NCBI GenBank assembly: GCA_030456405.1
Contig: JAKDNQ010000076.1
Coordinates: 1-9,067 of the forward strand
Direction: 5' to 3'
Length of the DNA: 9,067 bases
Source: Nitrospira sp.
GTDB taxonomy: Bacteria > Nitrospirota > Nitrospiria > Nitrospirales > Nitrospiraceae
The notes beneath the pieces were generated by a model, which worked only from the letters and a program-made list of their open reading frames with translations, did no database searches and was not told where the DNA came from. The position numbers and the translations under genes are program-made. Below are positions 1-5,609 of the stretch, in pieces. Positions within the stretch are counted from its first letter, which is position 1. Each line of letters begins with the position of its first letter.

Positions 1-593
1 ACGGTGAGGTCTTTCAGTCCACGCTGTTGCAGCAAGGCGGGCAACTTCAGGCCCAGCGCGTAGTCCATTCTCAATGTCGCATACATCTGTTCGATAGCCT
101 GATTGACCTTGCGCACAGACGCGAGTTCCTGCTCTTCGCCGGAAATCCCACGCGAAGCCGAAAAATCAGGCTCCTCCAGGACAAGCCAGCCTCCCGGCTT
201 GAGACAGCCGAGCATCTTCGTCAGGGCCACCTCGAAGTCAGCGAGATGGATCAAGACGTACCGGGCATGAACCACATCGAACGATTCTTGAGGCAGCTGG
301 GCCATGCGAATATCGGCTCGCACGACGCTCACATGTGGTCGCTCCTCGTCACTGAGAAACTTCGGGTCGAGATCCACCGCCACGACCTGGCCCGTCGGGC
401 CTACCACCTCGCCCATCCAGTTCATAATCGATCCGGCGCCGGGCCCAACCTCAAGGCAATGCCAGCCGGCTTGCAGACCAGTGGCCAAGAGCCGCCTCCG
501 ACTCGCAGGATCGAACACCCCCTCGATCGCCCGAAGCCGTTCCAGCTCTCGTCGATCGTCAACTCGCTGAAAGACATATGCCGATTCGGTCAT
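1..593 (-). CDS. class I SAM-dependent methyltransferase, C-terminus cut by the window edge
   Basis: Reading leftward from the ATG at 593-591, the frame stays open to the left edge: 197 codons plus two bases, with no stop seen. An AAGG motif lies 7 nt upstream of the ATG. Residues 46-54 read CLEVGPGAG, the glycine-rich SAM-binding motif I. VAVDLDP (71-77) ends strand 2 with the acidic residue that normally holds the SAM ribose. ADI (93-95) is the next adenine-contacting acidic position, FDVVHARYVLIHL (105-117) is strand 4, and LKPGGWLVLEEPD (131-143) is the usual post-motif strand 5. This is the generic Methyltransf_25/31-type fold that methylates small molecules, lipids or proteins; the substrate cannot be read. 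The first 40 residues are helical and charged, and no signal peptide is visible, so a cytoplasmic enzyme is likely. The fold is sure, the substrate unknown. Confidence 0.9.
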   Translation of the reverse strand, partial: MTESAYVFQRVDDRRELERLRAIEGVFDPASRRRLLATGLQAGWHCLEVGPGAGSIMNWMGEVVGPTGQVVAVDLDPKFLSDEERPHVSVVRADIRMAQLPQESFDVVHARYVLIHLADFEVALTKMLGCLKPGGWLVLEEPDFSASRGISGEEQELASVRKVNQAIEQMYATLRMDYALGLKLPALLQQRGLKDLT

Positions 594-834
594 ACTCGGA
601 CCTTGCTTCAAATAGAAGAGCCGCTCTGATGGGGCACACTAGTGGAGGAGTATAGACGACTACAGAGTAAGGAGAAAGGTTACCTGTAAGAAACGAGGCG
701 ACTTCTTCACATAGCAGAAGCCGGTTGCTCTCTTCCGGCGCACACACTACTTGCCGCTTTTCACAATCGGTTTCTGCTATATTGGCGGCTGAAATAGCAA
801 CGTGTTCAACATCCCGTGAGATGAGGACTGTTCG

Positions 835-1218
835 ATGGAAACTTCCCGGAGAGATGAGCTTCTTGGAATGATCACGTGGTGGGGCTTTCACGCCCTCCTC
901 GTATGGATGGGGGCCTGGCATTTTTTGTCTAGAGATACGACCGATGGTGGGTTGTTCGCATCAGATTTGTTCGCCGGAAGCCTCCTCGTTGCCACAGCAC
1001 TCTCTCTTCTTCGGTTAACGATAGGAGTTCACTTCCTTCGTTTCGTTGCCCTCACAGGCATCTTGCTCGTGATCTATCGAGCATGGAATGGGAAAGCCGA
1101 ATTGGGCAACCTGACCGATATCGCCATCTGGGCATACACGTTTTATTCCTTTGGTCCAAGTAGTTGGAAATATTCTCTCTATTCCCCACTAGGCGTCTTC
1201 GGGAAGCTGAAGACGTAG
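835..1218 (+). CDS. small four-segment integral membrane protein, unknown function
   Basis: 127 residues from ATG, with GAGGA at 823-827 seven nt upstream, which supports this start. Hydrophobic stretches lie at about 12-32 (MITWWGFHALLVWMGAWHFL), 43-64, 65-85 and 93-107. The charged N-terminus (METSRRDE) and basic C-terminus (GKLKT) fit a four-helix inner-membrane protein with both ends in the cytoplasm. I recognise no family motif. The gene is alone on the plus strand, divergent from the methyltransferase with 241 nt between starts. Upstream, TTGCCG (751-756) and TGCTAT (775-780), 18 nt apart, make only a weak sigma-70-like promoter. A hairpin CGTCTTC/GAAGACG (1194-1215) spans the last codons and stop but has no T-run, so it is a doubtful terminator. 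Codon-like composition and a good ribosome site make the gene likely real. Confidence 0.72.
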   Translation: METSRRDELLGMITWWGFHALLVWMGAWHFLSRDTTDGGLFASDLFAGSLLVATALSLLRLTIGVHFLRFVALTGILLVIYRAWNGKAELGNLTDIAIWAYTFYSFGPSSWKYSLYSPLGVFGKLKT

Positions 1219-1593
1219 GTATCCTGTACTCTTCCATTCCTCGCGAACAAGTGGCTGCAAATGCCTAATAGGTCAACGCGGAAGGATTCTAACCAGGCAT
1301 GAATACCCGCGCAATGCCCCGCGCGAACGAGACGAGAGCAGCTTTCTGGAACCGCCAAACTTCGAGCGCAAGGTCACGCAACGAACCCACGGTGTCCCCC
1401 AAAGTTGGATTACAAGACGCGACCCGCATATCTTTGAGAGACGCTCCCGGCCAATGCGAATCGTAAGGGTCGCTGCTCGCCATAGGGCCGACCAAGGAGC
1501 CCGCTCAATGGGCACAGTCCAAACCTGACCTCTACTGCGTTCCTCACATTCCAGCGGCCAGCCTATGTTACGACGCCAGGGACGTGCCGGCCG
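1219..1593. other. 375-nt convergent intergenic region
   Basis: This gap lies between the convergent membrane-protein gene and the DUF1036-like gene. I see no T-rich intrinsic terminator for either gene. A 68-codon minus-strand frame (1289-1495) is listed separately as doubtful. The rest holds no repeat, RNA gene or clear regulatory site that I can support. Confidence 0.5.
1289..1495 (-). CDS. doubtful small ORF, 64-68 residues
   Basis: The frame reads from a TTG at 1495 (68 residues) or an internal ATG at 1483 (64 residues, starting MASSDPYDSHW) to a TAG. In-frame stops close it just upstream. The C-terminal half (SLRDLALEVWRFQKAALVSF) resembles an amphipathic helix, and composition by codon position looks somewhat coding. 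Against it, neither start has a convincing Shine-Dalgarno, I recognise no family, and another frame on the same strand is also open (1273-1515). It may be a genuine short hypothetical protein, the tail of a decayed gene, or chance. Confidence 0.22.
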   Translation of the reverse strand: MVGPMASSDPYDSHWPGASLKDMRVASCNPTLGDTVGSLRDLALEVWRFQKAALVSFARGIARVFMPG

Positions 1594-1953
1594 TCAGGGG
1601 ATGAAGCGGACACCAGCCCACTTCACCGTATCGAGTTCCCGCATTCCGACGGTGTACCAGGCACCAGTATGGCCAAGACATGAGCAACTCGAGAACTTCG
1701 TGTTTACTGCCTCCACAATGTAGGGACCGGTCCAGATTGCCCCGTTGACGGCCTCCGCGTAGTAATAGAACCACTGGTTCTCGGTCGGATTTGCCCGGTA
1801 CTCGGTCTCCCCTGGGTCGAGCCTTATCCAGCCTCTATTCTCCCAGGGCTCCCCACACTCAGCCTGACAGCCAAAGTCCCTTCGCATGTAGGCGACGTAG
1901 ATCCTGTGCCCATAGTCGTTTTTGAAGCTTACCTCAGACCTGCCGTGCGACAT
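1594..1953 (-). CDS. DUF1036-like protein
   Basis: 119 residues. The start is well fixed: AGGAGGT (complement of 1958-1964) lies about 4-5 nt upstream of the ATG. Residues 35-52 (EPWENRGWIRLDPGETEY) followed by WFYYYAEA (61-68) and WTGPYIV (74-80) give the pattern 'GW-x-L-x-PGE ... YYYAE ... W-x-G' that I associate with DUF1036 proteins. Those are small beta-rich proteins of unknown function, often exported. This copy has no signal peptide. Four cysteines, C29, C33, C90 and C92, form two close pairs that could bind metal or form disulfides. It is the second gene of a two-gene unit: the stop codon of the upstream 71-residue gene is part of this gene's Shine-Dalgarno, implying coupled translation. 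The gene is very likely real; the family assignment is from memory of the motif and moderately sure. Confidence 0.75.
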   Translation of the reverse strand: MSHGRSEVSFKNDYGHRIYVAYMRRDFGCQAECGEPWENRGWIRLDPGETEYRANPTENQWFYYYAEAVNGAIWTGPYIVEAVNTKFSSCSCLGHTGAWYTVGMRELDTVKWAGVRFIP

Positions 1954-1965
1954 GATTACCTCCTA
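1954..1965 (-). promoter_or_regulatory. Shine-Dalgarno overlapping the upstream stop codon
   Basis: On the minus strand, TAGGAGGTAATC precedes the ATG at 1953. TAG is the stop of the 71-residue gene and AGGAGGT is the ribosome site of the DUF1036-like gene. A ribosome finishing the first gene is already positioned to start the second. Confidence 0.75.
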
Positions 1966-2178
1966 TGACACCGCCCTACGAATTCGCTTGGCTAGTGGCG
2001 TTTGCGGTACGTCCTTGCGCTTACTGACGCGCGGAAAGCGATGATGACCCTCCGCCGCAACCTCCTTGCGCTTCTTCTCCGCCGGCTTGAAGCCAGGCTT
2101 AAAGTCCTCGAAATACGAGTCCGGCAACTCCAGCGAAGTGTCTCGCCCATCGTCGATTTCTCGCCTCTTGAATTCCAT
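1963..2178 (-). CDS. small basic hypothetical protein, 71 residues
   Basis: The ATG has GGGAGGAA ending about 3-4 nt upstream (complement of roughly 2181-2188), which supports the start. The N-terminus is mixed and acidic (MEFKRREIDDGRDTSLELPD), followed by SYFEDFKPGFKP (21-32). The C-terminal half is strongly basic (KKRKE at 35-39, SKRKD at 52-56, AKRIRRAVS at 63-71). There is no membrane segment and no cysteine. The charge pattern suggests a protein that binds nucleic acid or a partner, but I know no family. It is first in a unit with the DUF1036-like gene. Its TAG stop (complement of 1963-1965) overlaps the next gene's ribosome site (TAGGAGGT), so the two are probably co-translated. A larger frame on the opposite strand (2002-2562) covers this gene; it has low-complexity composition and no better ribosome site, so I treat it as the shadow. 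Confidence 0.68.
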   Translation of the reverse strand: MEFKRREIDDGRDTSLELPDSYFEDFKPGFKPAEKKRKEVAAEGHHRFPRVSKRKDVPQTPLAKRIRRAVS

Positions 2179-2191
2179 GGTTCCTCCCTTC

Positions 2192-2207
2192 TTTGGATAT
2201 CTCCAAA
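2192..2207. promoter_or_regulatory. inverted repeat just upstream of the two-gene unit
   Basis: TTTGGA-TATC-TCCAAA is a perfect 6-bp inverted repeat with a 4-nt centre. It ends a few nt before the Shine-Dalgarno of the 71-residue gene. It could be a small operator or a 5'-UTR hairpin limiting access to the ribosome site. I found no convincing -10/-35 pair around it, so its role is guesswork. Confidence 0.3.
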
Positions 2208-2479
2208 AAACTCAAGTGTTAGGGGTCTGTACTTTAGCACTTCCCGAAATGTCGAGCCCTCAACACCAAGCATACACAAGACTCCTGAGAGGCCGAGTAC
2301 ACCGTTGAGTGCGAGACGTCGAATACCTGCTGATACGCTGCGGACGCCGAAGGCGGCGAGTTTCCCAAGCAGCTGCTCCCATCGTCAACAAGTGGTTTGC
2401 TCGGCTGGGGAATCTGCCTCGCGATGTACACGAGACGATTACATCGACGAGCAAGGTTGGACAGCCCTGGCGGCGCCCT

Positions 2480-2545
2480 TAAGTTTGACATCGGTCACTC
2501 GCTCGACGCGGGTCAGAAACTGCGTATCCTTCCTGTTACAGGCTC
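2480..2545 (+). pseudogene. possible transposase fragment (IS3-type OrfB-like)
   Basis: One plus-strand frame reads KFDIGHSLDAGQKLRILPV here. This resembles the DF-x(5)-LADGR-x-x-R-x-L-x-V segment around the first catalytic aspartate of IS3-family OrfB integrases. Codon third positions look coding-like in this stretch, but similarity fades on both sides and no terminal inverted repeats were found. It may be a short decayed relic or chance; confidence is low. Confidence 0.18.
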
Positions 2546-2730
2546 GCCTGGCCTGCACCTGAGTCTGACAGGCATGGTCCCCACAACACGCTCTCCTGTG
2601 CCCTGCTGCATTCATCAAACAGCAAGCGATATGCCAGCATGGGGGAGGAGCGTCGAATCATCGTCTGGTATCCATAACCTCAGTATTTTCAGCGTTCTGC
2701 GCTTTGATAAGCAACAATGTACGCGTGAAG

Positions 2731-2746
2731 CCGATCTTCCGATCGG
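2731..2746. repeat. short perfect inverted repeat
   Basis: CCGATC-TTCC-GATCGG forms a 6-bp stem with a 4-nt loop. It lies 20 nt before the alternating half-site array. There is no T-run, so it is not an intrinsic terminator. Confidence 0.4.
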
Positions 2747-2765
2747 AGACGCTTGTATCGAAATA

Positions 2766-2794
2766 GATTCACGAGGTGAATCAAAAATGATTCA
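2766..2794. promoter_or_regulatory. three alternating half-sites forming two exclusive hairpins
   Basis: GATTCAC (2766-2772), GTGAATC (2776-2782) and TGATTCA (2788-2794) are copies of one 6-7-nt half-site in alternating orientation. The first and second form a perfect 7-bp inverted repeat with a GAG loop. The second, read as TGAATCA (2777-2783), and the third form another perfect 7-bp inverted repeat with an AAAA loop. Both hairpins need the same middle arm, so only one can form at a time. It could be a multi-site operator or an attenuator-like switch. No gene clearly starts downstream on the plus strand until the tiny ORF at 3066. Confidence 0.4.
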
Positions 2795-2861
2795 TGTCTG
2801 ACTGAAACAGTCCTCCCCTGCGCACGTCGAACGATATATATGCCCGCTCTAAGCTTGCTCG

Positions 2862-3011
2862 TTATCTTTCAGGGATGGAAGCTGATTGATCTTCCACTGT
2901 GCGCAGCTTTTTCACCCGCCCGCCCACTGGCACGCCGAGATGTGCCATTAACCCTGGCGAAGGCCTTCTGAGGCCGCGCGTTGCGCGAGCACAGAAGATC
3001 ATCAGGCTCAA
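2862..3011 (-). CDS. candidate 49-residue ORF
   Basis: AGAGGAGGGG lies immediately upstream of a TTG at 3011, and a second in-frame candidate (ATG) lies three codons further on. The frame ends at TAA (complement of 2862-2864). The C-terminal part, LGVPVGGRVKKLRTVEDQSA, followed by SIPER, reads like protein and carries no low-complexity bias. There is no membrane segment. The strong hairpin at 2965-2997 lies inside the frame near its 5' end, which could mean translational control or simply that this DNA is a structured non-coding element. I do not recognise a family. Confidence 0.25.
   Translation of the reverse strand: MSLMIFCARATRGLRRPSPGLMAHLGVPVGGRVKKLRTVEDQSASIPER
2965..2997. ncRNA. strong nested hairpin, possible structured RNA or DNA element
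   Basis: The outer stem CTTCTG (2965-2970)/CAGAAG (2992-2997) encloses GC/GC and the inner stem CGCGC (2975-2979)/GCGCG (2983-2987) around a GTT loop. That is about 13 pairs with small bulges in 33 nt. No T-run follows on either strand, so this is not an ordinary intrinsic terminator. No known RNA family is recognised. Confidence 0.28.
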
Positions 3012-3065
3012 TCCCCTCCTCTGTTCTGTGAGCAGGAAGGATCGTCTGGTAATAAAGGAGGCAGC

Positions 3066-3179
3066 GTGTTGAGACCTGAGTCTATAGAGCTGACAGGGCG
3101 ATTACCCTGTGAAAGATGGTGCGTGACGCGAATCCGGCTATTCCGGCTAGCTTTGCGAGGAAGGGGGACTGGCGGGTGA
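3066..3179 (+). CDS. candidate 37-residue basic peptide
   Basis: A consensus ribosome site AAAGGAGG (3054-3061) stands 4 nt before a GTG (3066) and 7 nt before an adjacent TTG (3069); the TTG has the better spacing. The frame ends at TGA 3177-3179. The peptide (MLRPESIELTGRLPCERWCV..., ending GRGTGG) has ten arginines, two cysteines and no lysine. The mRNA can form ACAGGG/CCCTGT within it (about 3093-3110) and holds a tandem CCGGCTA pair. The Shine-Dalgarno is one of the best in the window, but the composition is odd, so it may be a leader peptide, a small protein or chance. Confidence 0.28.
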   Translation: MLRPESIELTGRLPCERWCVTRIRLFRLALRGRGTGG

Positions 3180-3252
3180 AGCGTCATTTGTGGAGTGTGA
3201 ATGGCAGGGCTGAAGGAATGTGTCTGATCGTCCCGTACGAGACACGCTTCAC

Positions 3253-3269
3253 GAGGAACGTGTTTCCTC
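3253..3269. repeat. short perfect inverted repeat
   Basis: GAGGAA-CGTGT-TTCCTC forms a 6-bp stem. It sits about 40 nt beyond the 3' end of the zinc-ribbon gene on its downstream side. No T-run follows. Function unknown; it could mark a weak transcript end. Confidence 0.3.
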
Positions 3270-3309
3270 ACTAATTTGCACCGAATCGTCTTGAATATGA
3301 AGTCTAGCC

Positions 3310-3326
3310 CGTCGCCCTAAGCGACG
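3310..3326 (-). terminator. hairpin over the stop codon of the zinc-ribbon gene
   Basis: On the minus strand, CGTCGC-TTAGG-GCGACG gives a 6-bp GC-rich stem whose loop contains the TAG stop. No U-tract follows, so intrinsic termination would be weak. It may instead protect the mRNA end. Confidence 0.25.
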
Positions 3327-3532
3327 TGACGAAGACGCGGCGTAGCTGACTCGGCTTCGAGTAACCGCACCGCTCCTGCCCGTTGAATCATCCGATGTTG
3401 TTGAATGAGCGGATCGACGATGTTTCCGCAGGACACACACCGCCATCCTTTCATCCACATCGGAATACTGCTCTCTTGAATGTCGATGAGGCTATCGCCA
3501 ACCATGAGACCATCACATCGTGCGCACTGCAT
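3317..3532 (-). CDS. small zinc-ribbon-like protein with two CxxC motifs
   Basis: 71 residues. AGGAGG (complement of 3538-3543) lies 5 nt before the ATG, so the start is secure. CARC (C3, C6) and CVSC (C32, C35) are spaced like the two knuckles of a small zinc ribbon, with W26, W30 and the MKGWRC segment between. NIVDPLIQQHRM (37-48) follows as a helix, and the last 20 residues are basic and probably disordered. I recall similar short 'MxCxxC...MKGWRCxxCG' proteins in Nitrospira-type genomes, annotated only as hypothetical. A DNA-, RNA- or protein-binding regulator is a reasonable inference but unproven. It stands alone on the minus strand, upstream of a long non-coding stretch and divergent from the NFACT gene. 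Zinc binding is predicted from the four cysteines only. Confidence 0.75.
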   Translation of the reverse strand: MQCARCDGLMVGDSLIDIQESSIPMWMKGWRCVSCGNIVDPLIQQHRMIQRAGAVRLLEAESATPRLRHVA

Positions 3533-3763
3533 GAGATCCTCCTCTGTTTACGCTGGAGCCTACACCGCCAACCTTTCTCCTTCTCAGTGTAGCAGCTGGG
3601 GGCCAAGCCGATTCCCTGCCTAAAGAAGCAATCGCAATGCCACGGGCATGGTGGAGACAGCTTGCGTGTTTTTCCAATGAATCGTAGAGTACTGACGAAC
3701 GGCGTTCGACCTAACCTACTGATAGATGTGACACAATTGGTCCCATGTGGGGAAAATGCTCGG
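3533..3763. other. intergenic region between the divergent zinc-ribbon and NFACT genes
   Basis: Beyond repeat copy 1 (3764-3888), this spacer holds the leader of the zinc-ribbon gene and a small palindrome ATGCC-ACG-GGCAT near 3637. Open frames here (3662-3880, 3451-3801) have no ribosome site and owe part of their length to the repeat. No clear promoter was found. Confidence 0.45.
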
Positions 3764-3888
3764 CAGGTCGTTGAAAAACTCCGCCAGCTTCGTTCTCGCA
3801 TCGCTCAGAGGGCTCAACGTACAGGGCGAAGTACGATTCGCCCCTTCCCTCGCTGTGGCCTTGCTGGACGGTCTTTTTGAACAACCTG
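3764..3888 (+). repeat. dispersed 125-bp structured repeat, copy 1
   Basis: It begins CAGGTCGTTGAAAAA and ends TTTTTGAACAACCTG, so the ends form a 15-bp inverted repeat with two mismatches. The centre has a perfect 7-bp hairpin GGGCGAA (3824-3830)/TTCGCCC (3837-3843). The element matches copy 2 (8716-8837) in reverse complement: I count about 85% identity over the outer thirds, with the centre more divergent. It lies in the leader of the NFACT gene. Size, terminal inverted repeats and lack of coding content fit a MITE- or REP-like non-autonomous element. Confidence 0.82.
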
Positions 3889-3958
3889 CTGGGACACGAG
3901 TTGATCCGGCCGACGGCATGAGTGAAGAAAGTCCCCCGGAGTCGATCGGAGACGGATT

Positions 3959-5422
3959 GTGGCATTGACTGCGACAGAAATTGCGAACGTGATGCGGGAA
4001 TGTGCCCCTGTGTTGGTAGGAGGCTGGATTCAAAAAATTTATCAGCCGACAGACCGTACTATGGTACTGGAGATTCGCACGCCAGGGCGGACGCACCGAC
4101 TTCTCATCTCATGCCGCCCCGAAACCGCTCGGTTCCACCTCACCACTGCGGCTGTTCAGAATCCACCGACACCTCCGCCCTTTTGTCAATTTCTCCGCGC
4201 CCATCTGCAAGGAGCACGGATCGACCGGATTGAGCAGATTCACGGAGACCGAATCGTTCAGCTTGCACTGACTGCCAAGGACGGTTCCTGCAGATTGGTT
4301 GCAGAACTGACAGGGAAAACATCGAATCTTCTCGTACTCGATGAGGCAAGCCGTATCCGACGAGATCTGAACGGAACAAAGGATCGTGTGGGACAGCTGT
4401 ACGTTCCTCCCCCTCACCAGCAACGAGAACGAGATGCGTCCGACCAGGCCCGATTCATCCAGGACGTCCAGGAATCGCCGTTTCCTCTGTCTGCTGCCAT
4501 CGAAGCCCATTACCTCACAGTCGAGGGTGCTTCAGCCGGCGAAACCGAACGGAATAACCGGGCAGGGATACTGAGAAAATCTATTAAGAAGCTTCGCCGC
4601 CGCATTGAGGCCTGGCAAGAAGACCTCGCCAAGGCAGAGAAGTATAAAACCTACGATCGCTATGGCGAACTGATTAAGGCAAACCTGGGAACCATCCGCA
4701 AGGGCCAAACCGACGTCGCTGTGGTGGATTATTTCGATGAGGAGCTTCCTCACCTCACCATCCCGCTCGACCAGGCCAAAACTCCCCAAGGCAATATGGA
4801 TGACTACTTCAGAAAGCATCGGAAGCACCTGGCGGCAGAGCGGGAACTGCGGCCACGCATCGCAGGAGGAGAAGGAGAGCTGAAGACTCTACAGAAAGAG
4901 CTCACGGCCATAGAACAAGGAACCTGGCAACCACCTGGAAACCCGCGACAGACTACGAGACCCGCAACCCTCCAGCAGACAGGCGAAAGAACATCCCAAC
5001 AGGAACAACGTCAGGGTCCGTTCCGCCGCTTCACCTCGGCAGACGGTTTGGCGATTTATGTCGGGAGAAACGCGCGGGAGAACGATGAGCTGACGTTCGG
5101 CCTCGCCAAGAGTGACGACCTCTGGCTGCATGCCCGCGGTACGCCTGGCTCACACGTCGTGGTGCGCGTGAAAAAAGGAAGCGATCCGCCACCTGAGACT
5201 ATCCGAGACGCCGCCACGCTAGCACTGCTCTATAGCGATTTAAAGAAAAGCGGCAAAGGGGACGTCGTCTACACAAGACGCAAGTGGGTCAAGAAGGCGA
5301 AGGGGCAGGCGCCAGGTGCCGTGATCGTCACACAGGAGAAATCACTGCACGTGAGTCTGGACAAAAACCGGCTGGATGCGATCAAGGCCCGGTCGGCCCA
5401 CGAGCAGCACTTCAAATCTTGA
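3959..5422 (+). CDS. rqcH: NFACT family protein (RqcH/FbpA/Rqc2 homologue), short form
   Basis: 487 residues from GTG, with GGAG at 3948-3951 seven nt upstream. The NFACT-N domain covers about 1-185, including GGWIQKIYQP (21-30) and ELTGKTSNLLVLDE (116-129). D97-R98 occupy the same positions as the DR pair known to matter in Bacillus RqcH. Charged helices at about 201-230 and 288-320 look like the coiled-coil arms. The NFACT-R (DUF814) domain covers about 355-476, with its hallmark DLWLHARGTPGSHVV (387-401). In the family, such proteins bind stalled 60S/50S-peptidyl-tRNA complexes and recruit tRNA-Ala for C-terminal tailing; bacterial members have been mislabelled fibronectin-binding. Typical RqcH is about 570 residues. 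Here the chain passes from NFACT-N almost directly into the coiled coil, so the helix-hairpin-helix block seems missing. The family is certain; whether this protein tails peptides is inference. Confidence 0.93.
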   Translation: MALTATEIANVMRECAPVLVGGWIQKIYQPTDRTMVLEIRTPGRTHRLLISCRPETARFHLTTAAVQNPPTPPPFCQFLRAHLQGARIDRIEQIHGDRIVQLALTAKDGSCRLVAELTGKTSNLLVLDEASRIRRDLNGTKDRVGQLYVPPPHQQRERDASDQARFIQDVQESPFPLSAAIEAHYLTVEGASAGETERNNRAGILRKSIKKLRRRIEAWQEDLAKAEKYKTYDRYGELIKANLGTIRKGQTDVAVVDYFDEELPHLTIPLDQAKTPQGNMDDYFRKHRKHLAAERELRPRIAGGEGELKTLQKELTAIEQGTWQPPGNPRQTTRPATLQQTGERTSQQEQRQGPFRRFTSADGLAIYVGRNARENDELTFGLAKSDDLWLHARGTPGSHVVVRVKKGSDPPPETIRDAATLALLYSDLKKSGKGDVVYTRRKWVKKAKGQAPGAVIVTQEKSLHVSLDKNRLDAIKARSAHEQHFKS

Positions 5423-5609
5423 ACAGCCGGCGCCATTTAAAGCGCTGGGAGGAGGCTGAGCCCCACCTTCCACTCCTCGCCATGACCATTCATGAATCTT
5501 TCTTGTTAGAGTTCCTACCTGACCCACTGATCGCCCCTATGGCCAATAATGTGGATTCTCTCGCCATAGACTGTGCTCAGTACTACGCTGTCAGCAAGGT
5601 AACCACCCT
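5423..5609. other. spacer between NFACT and receiver genes
   Basis: These 187 nt have no clear terminator with a T-run and no convincing promoter, although AATAAT near 5546 could be part of one. The two genes may be co-transcribed. A frame continuing through here (5284-5802) is a shadow of both genes. Confidence 0.4.

Larger units (their letters stand above)
2179..3316. other. 1.1-kb region without a convincing gene
   Basis: Long frames exist here (for example 2397-2801 plus and 2234-2491 minus), but they lack ribosome sites and protein-like composition. What I can support is a set of inverted repeats (2192-2207, 2731-2746, 2766-2794, 2965-2997, 3253-3269), two tiny ORFs with good Shine-Dalgarnos (2862-3011 minus, 3066-3179 plus) and a possible transposase relic near 2480-2540. 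No tRNA T-arm or rRNA sequence was seen. It reads as an old insertion site or a non-coding structured region. Confidence 0.5.

Noticed and set aside
27..629. 200-codon plus-strand frame
   Set aside because: It is antisense to the methyltransferase, whose minus frame carries full SAM motifs and is open to the window edge.
559..921. 120-codon minus-strand frame between the methyltransferase and membrane-protein genes
   Set aside because: No Shine-Dalgarno, no family features, and it overlaps both better-supported genes.
2309..2479. 56-codon plus-strand frame from GTG (VRDVEYLLIRCG...)
   Set aside because: Looks partly protein-like, but has no ribosome site, a run of arginines, and no recognisable family.
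2002..2562. 186-codon plus-strand frame
   Set aside because: Arg/Ser-rich shadow of the 71-residue gene, which has its own ribosome site and a coupled neighbour.
2179..3316. tRNA or other known RNA gene
   Set aside because: No GTTCGAATC-type T-arm with a matching acceptor stem, and no riboswitch motif (for example the c-di-GMP core) was found.
3918..3968. 16-residue uORF (MSEESPPESIGDGLWH) overlapping the NFACT start
   Set aside because: No Shine-Dalgarno in front of its ATG; it is the tail of a longer frame created by the repeat.
4109..4510. minus-strand frames inside the NFACT gene (also 4532-4828, 4889-5131)
   Set aside because: Shadows of a gene with certain family membership.
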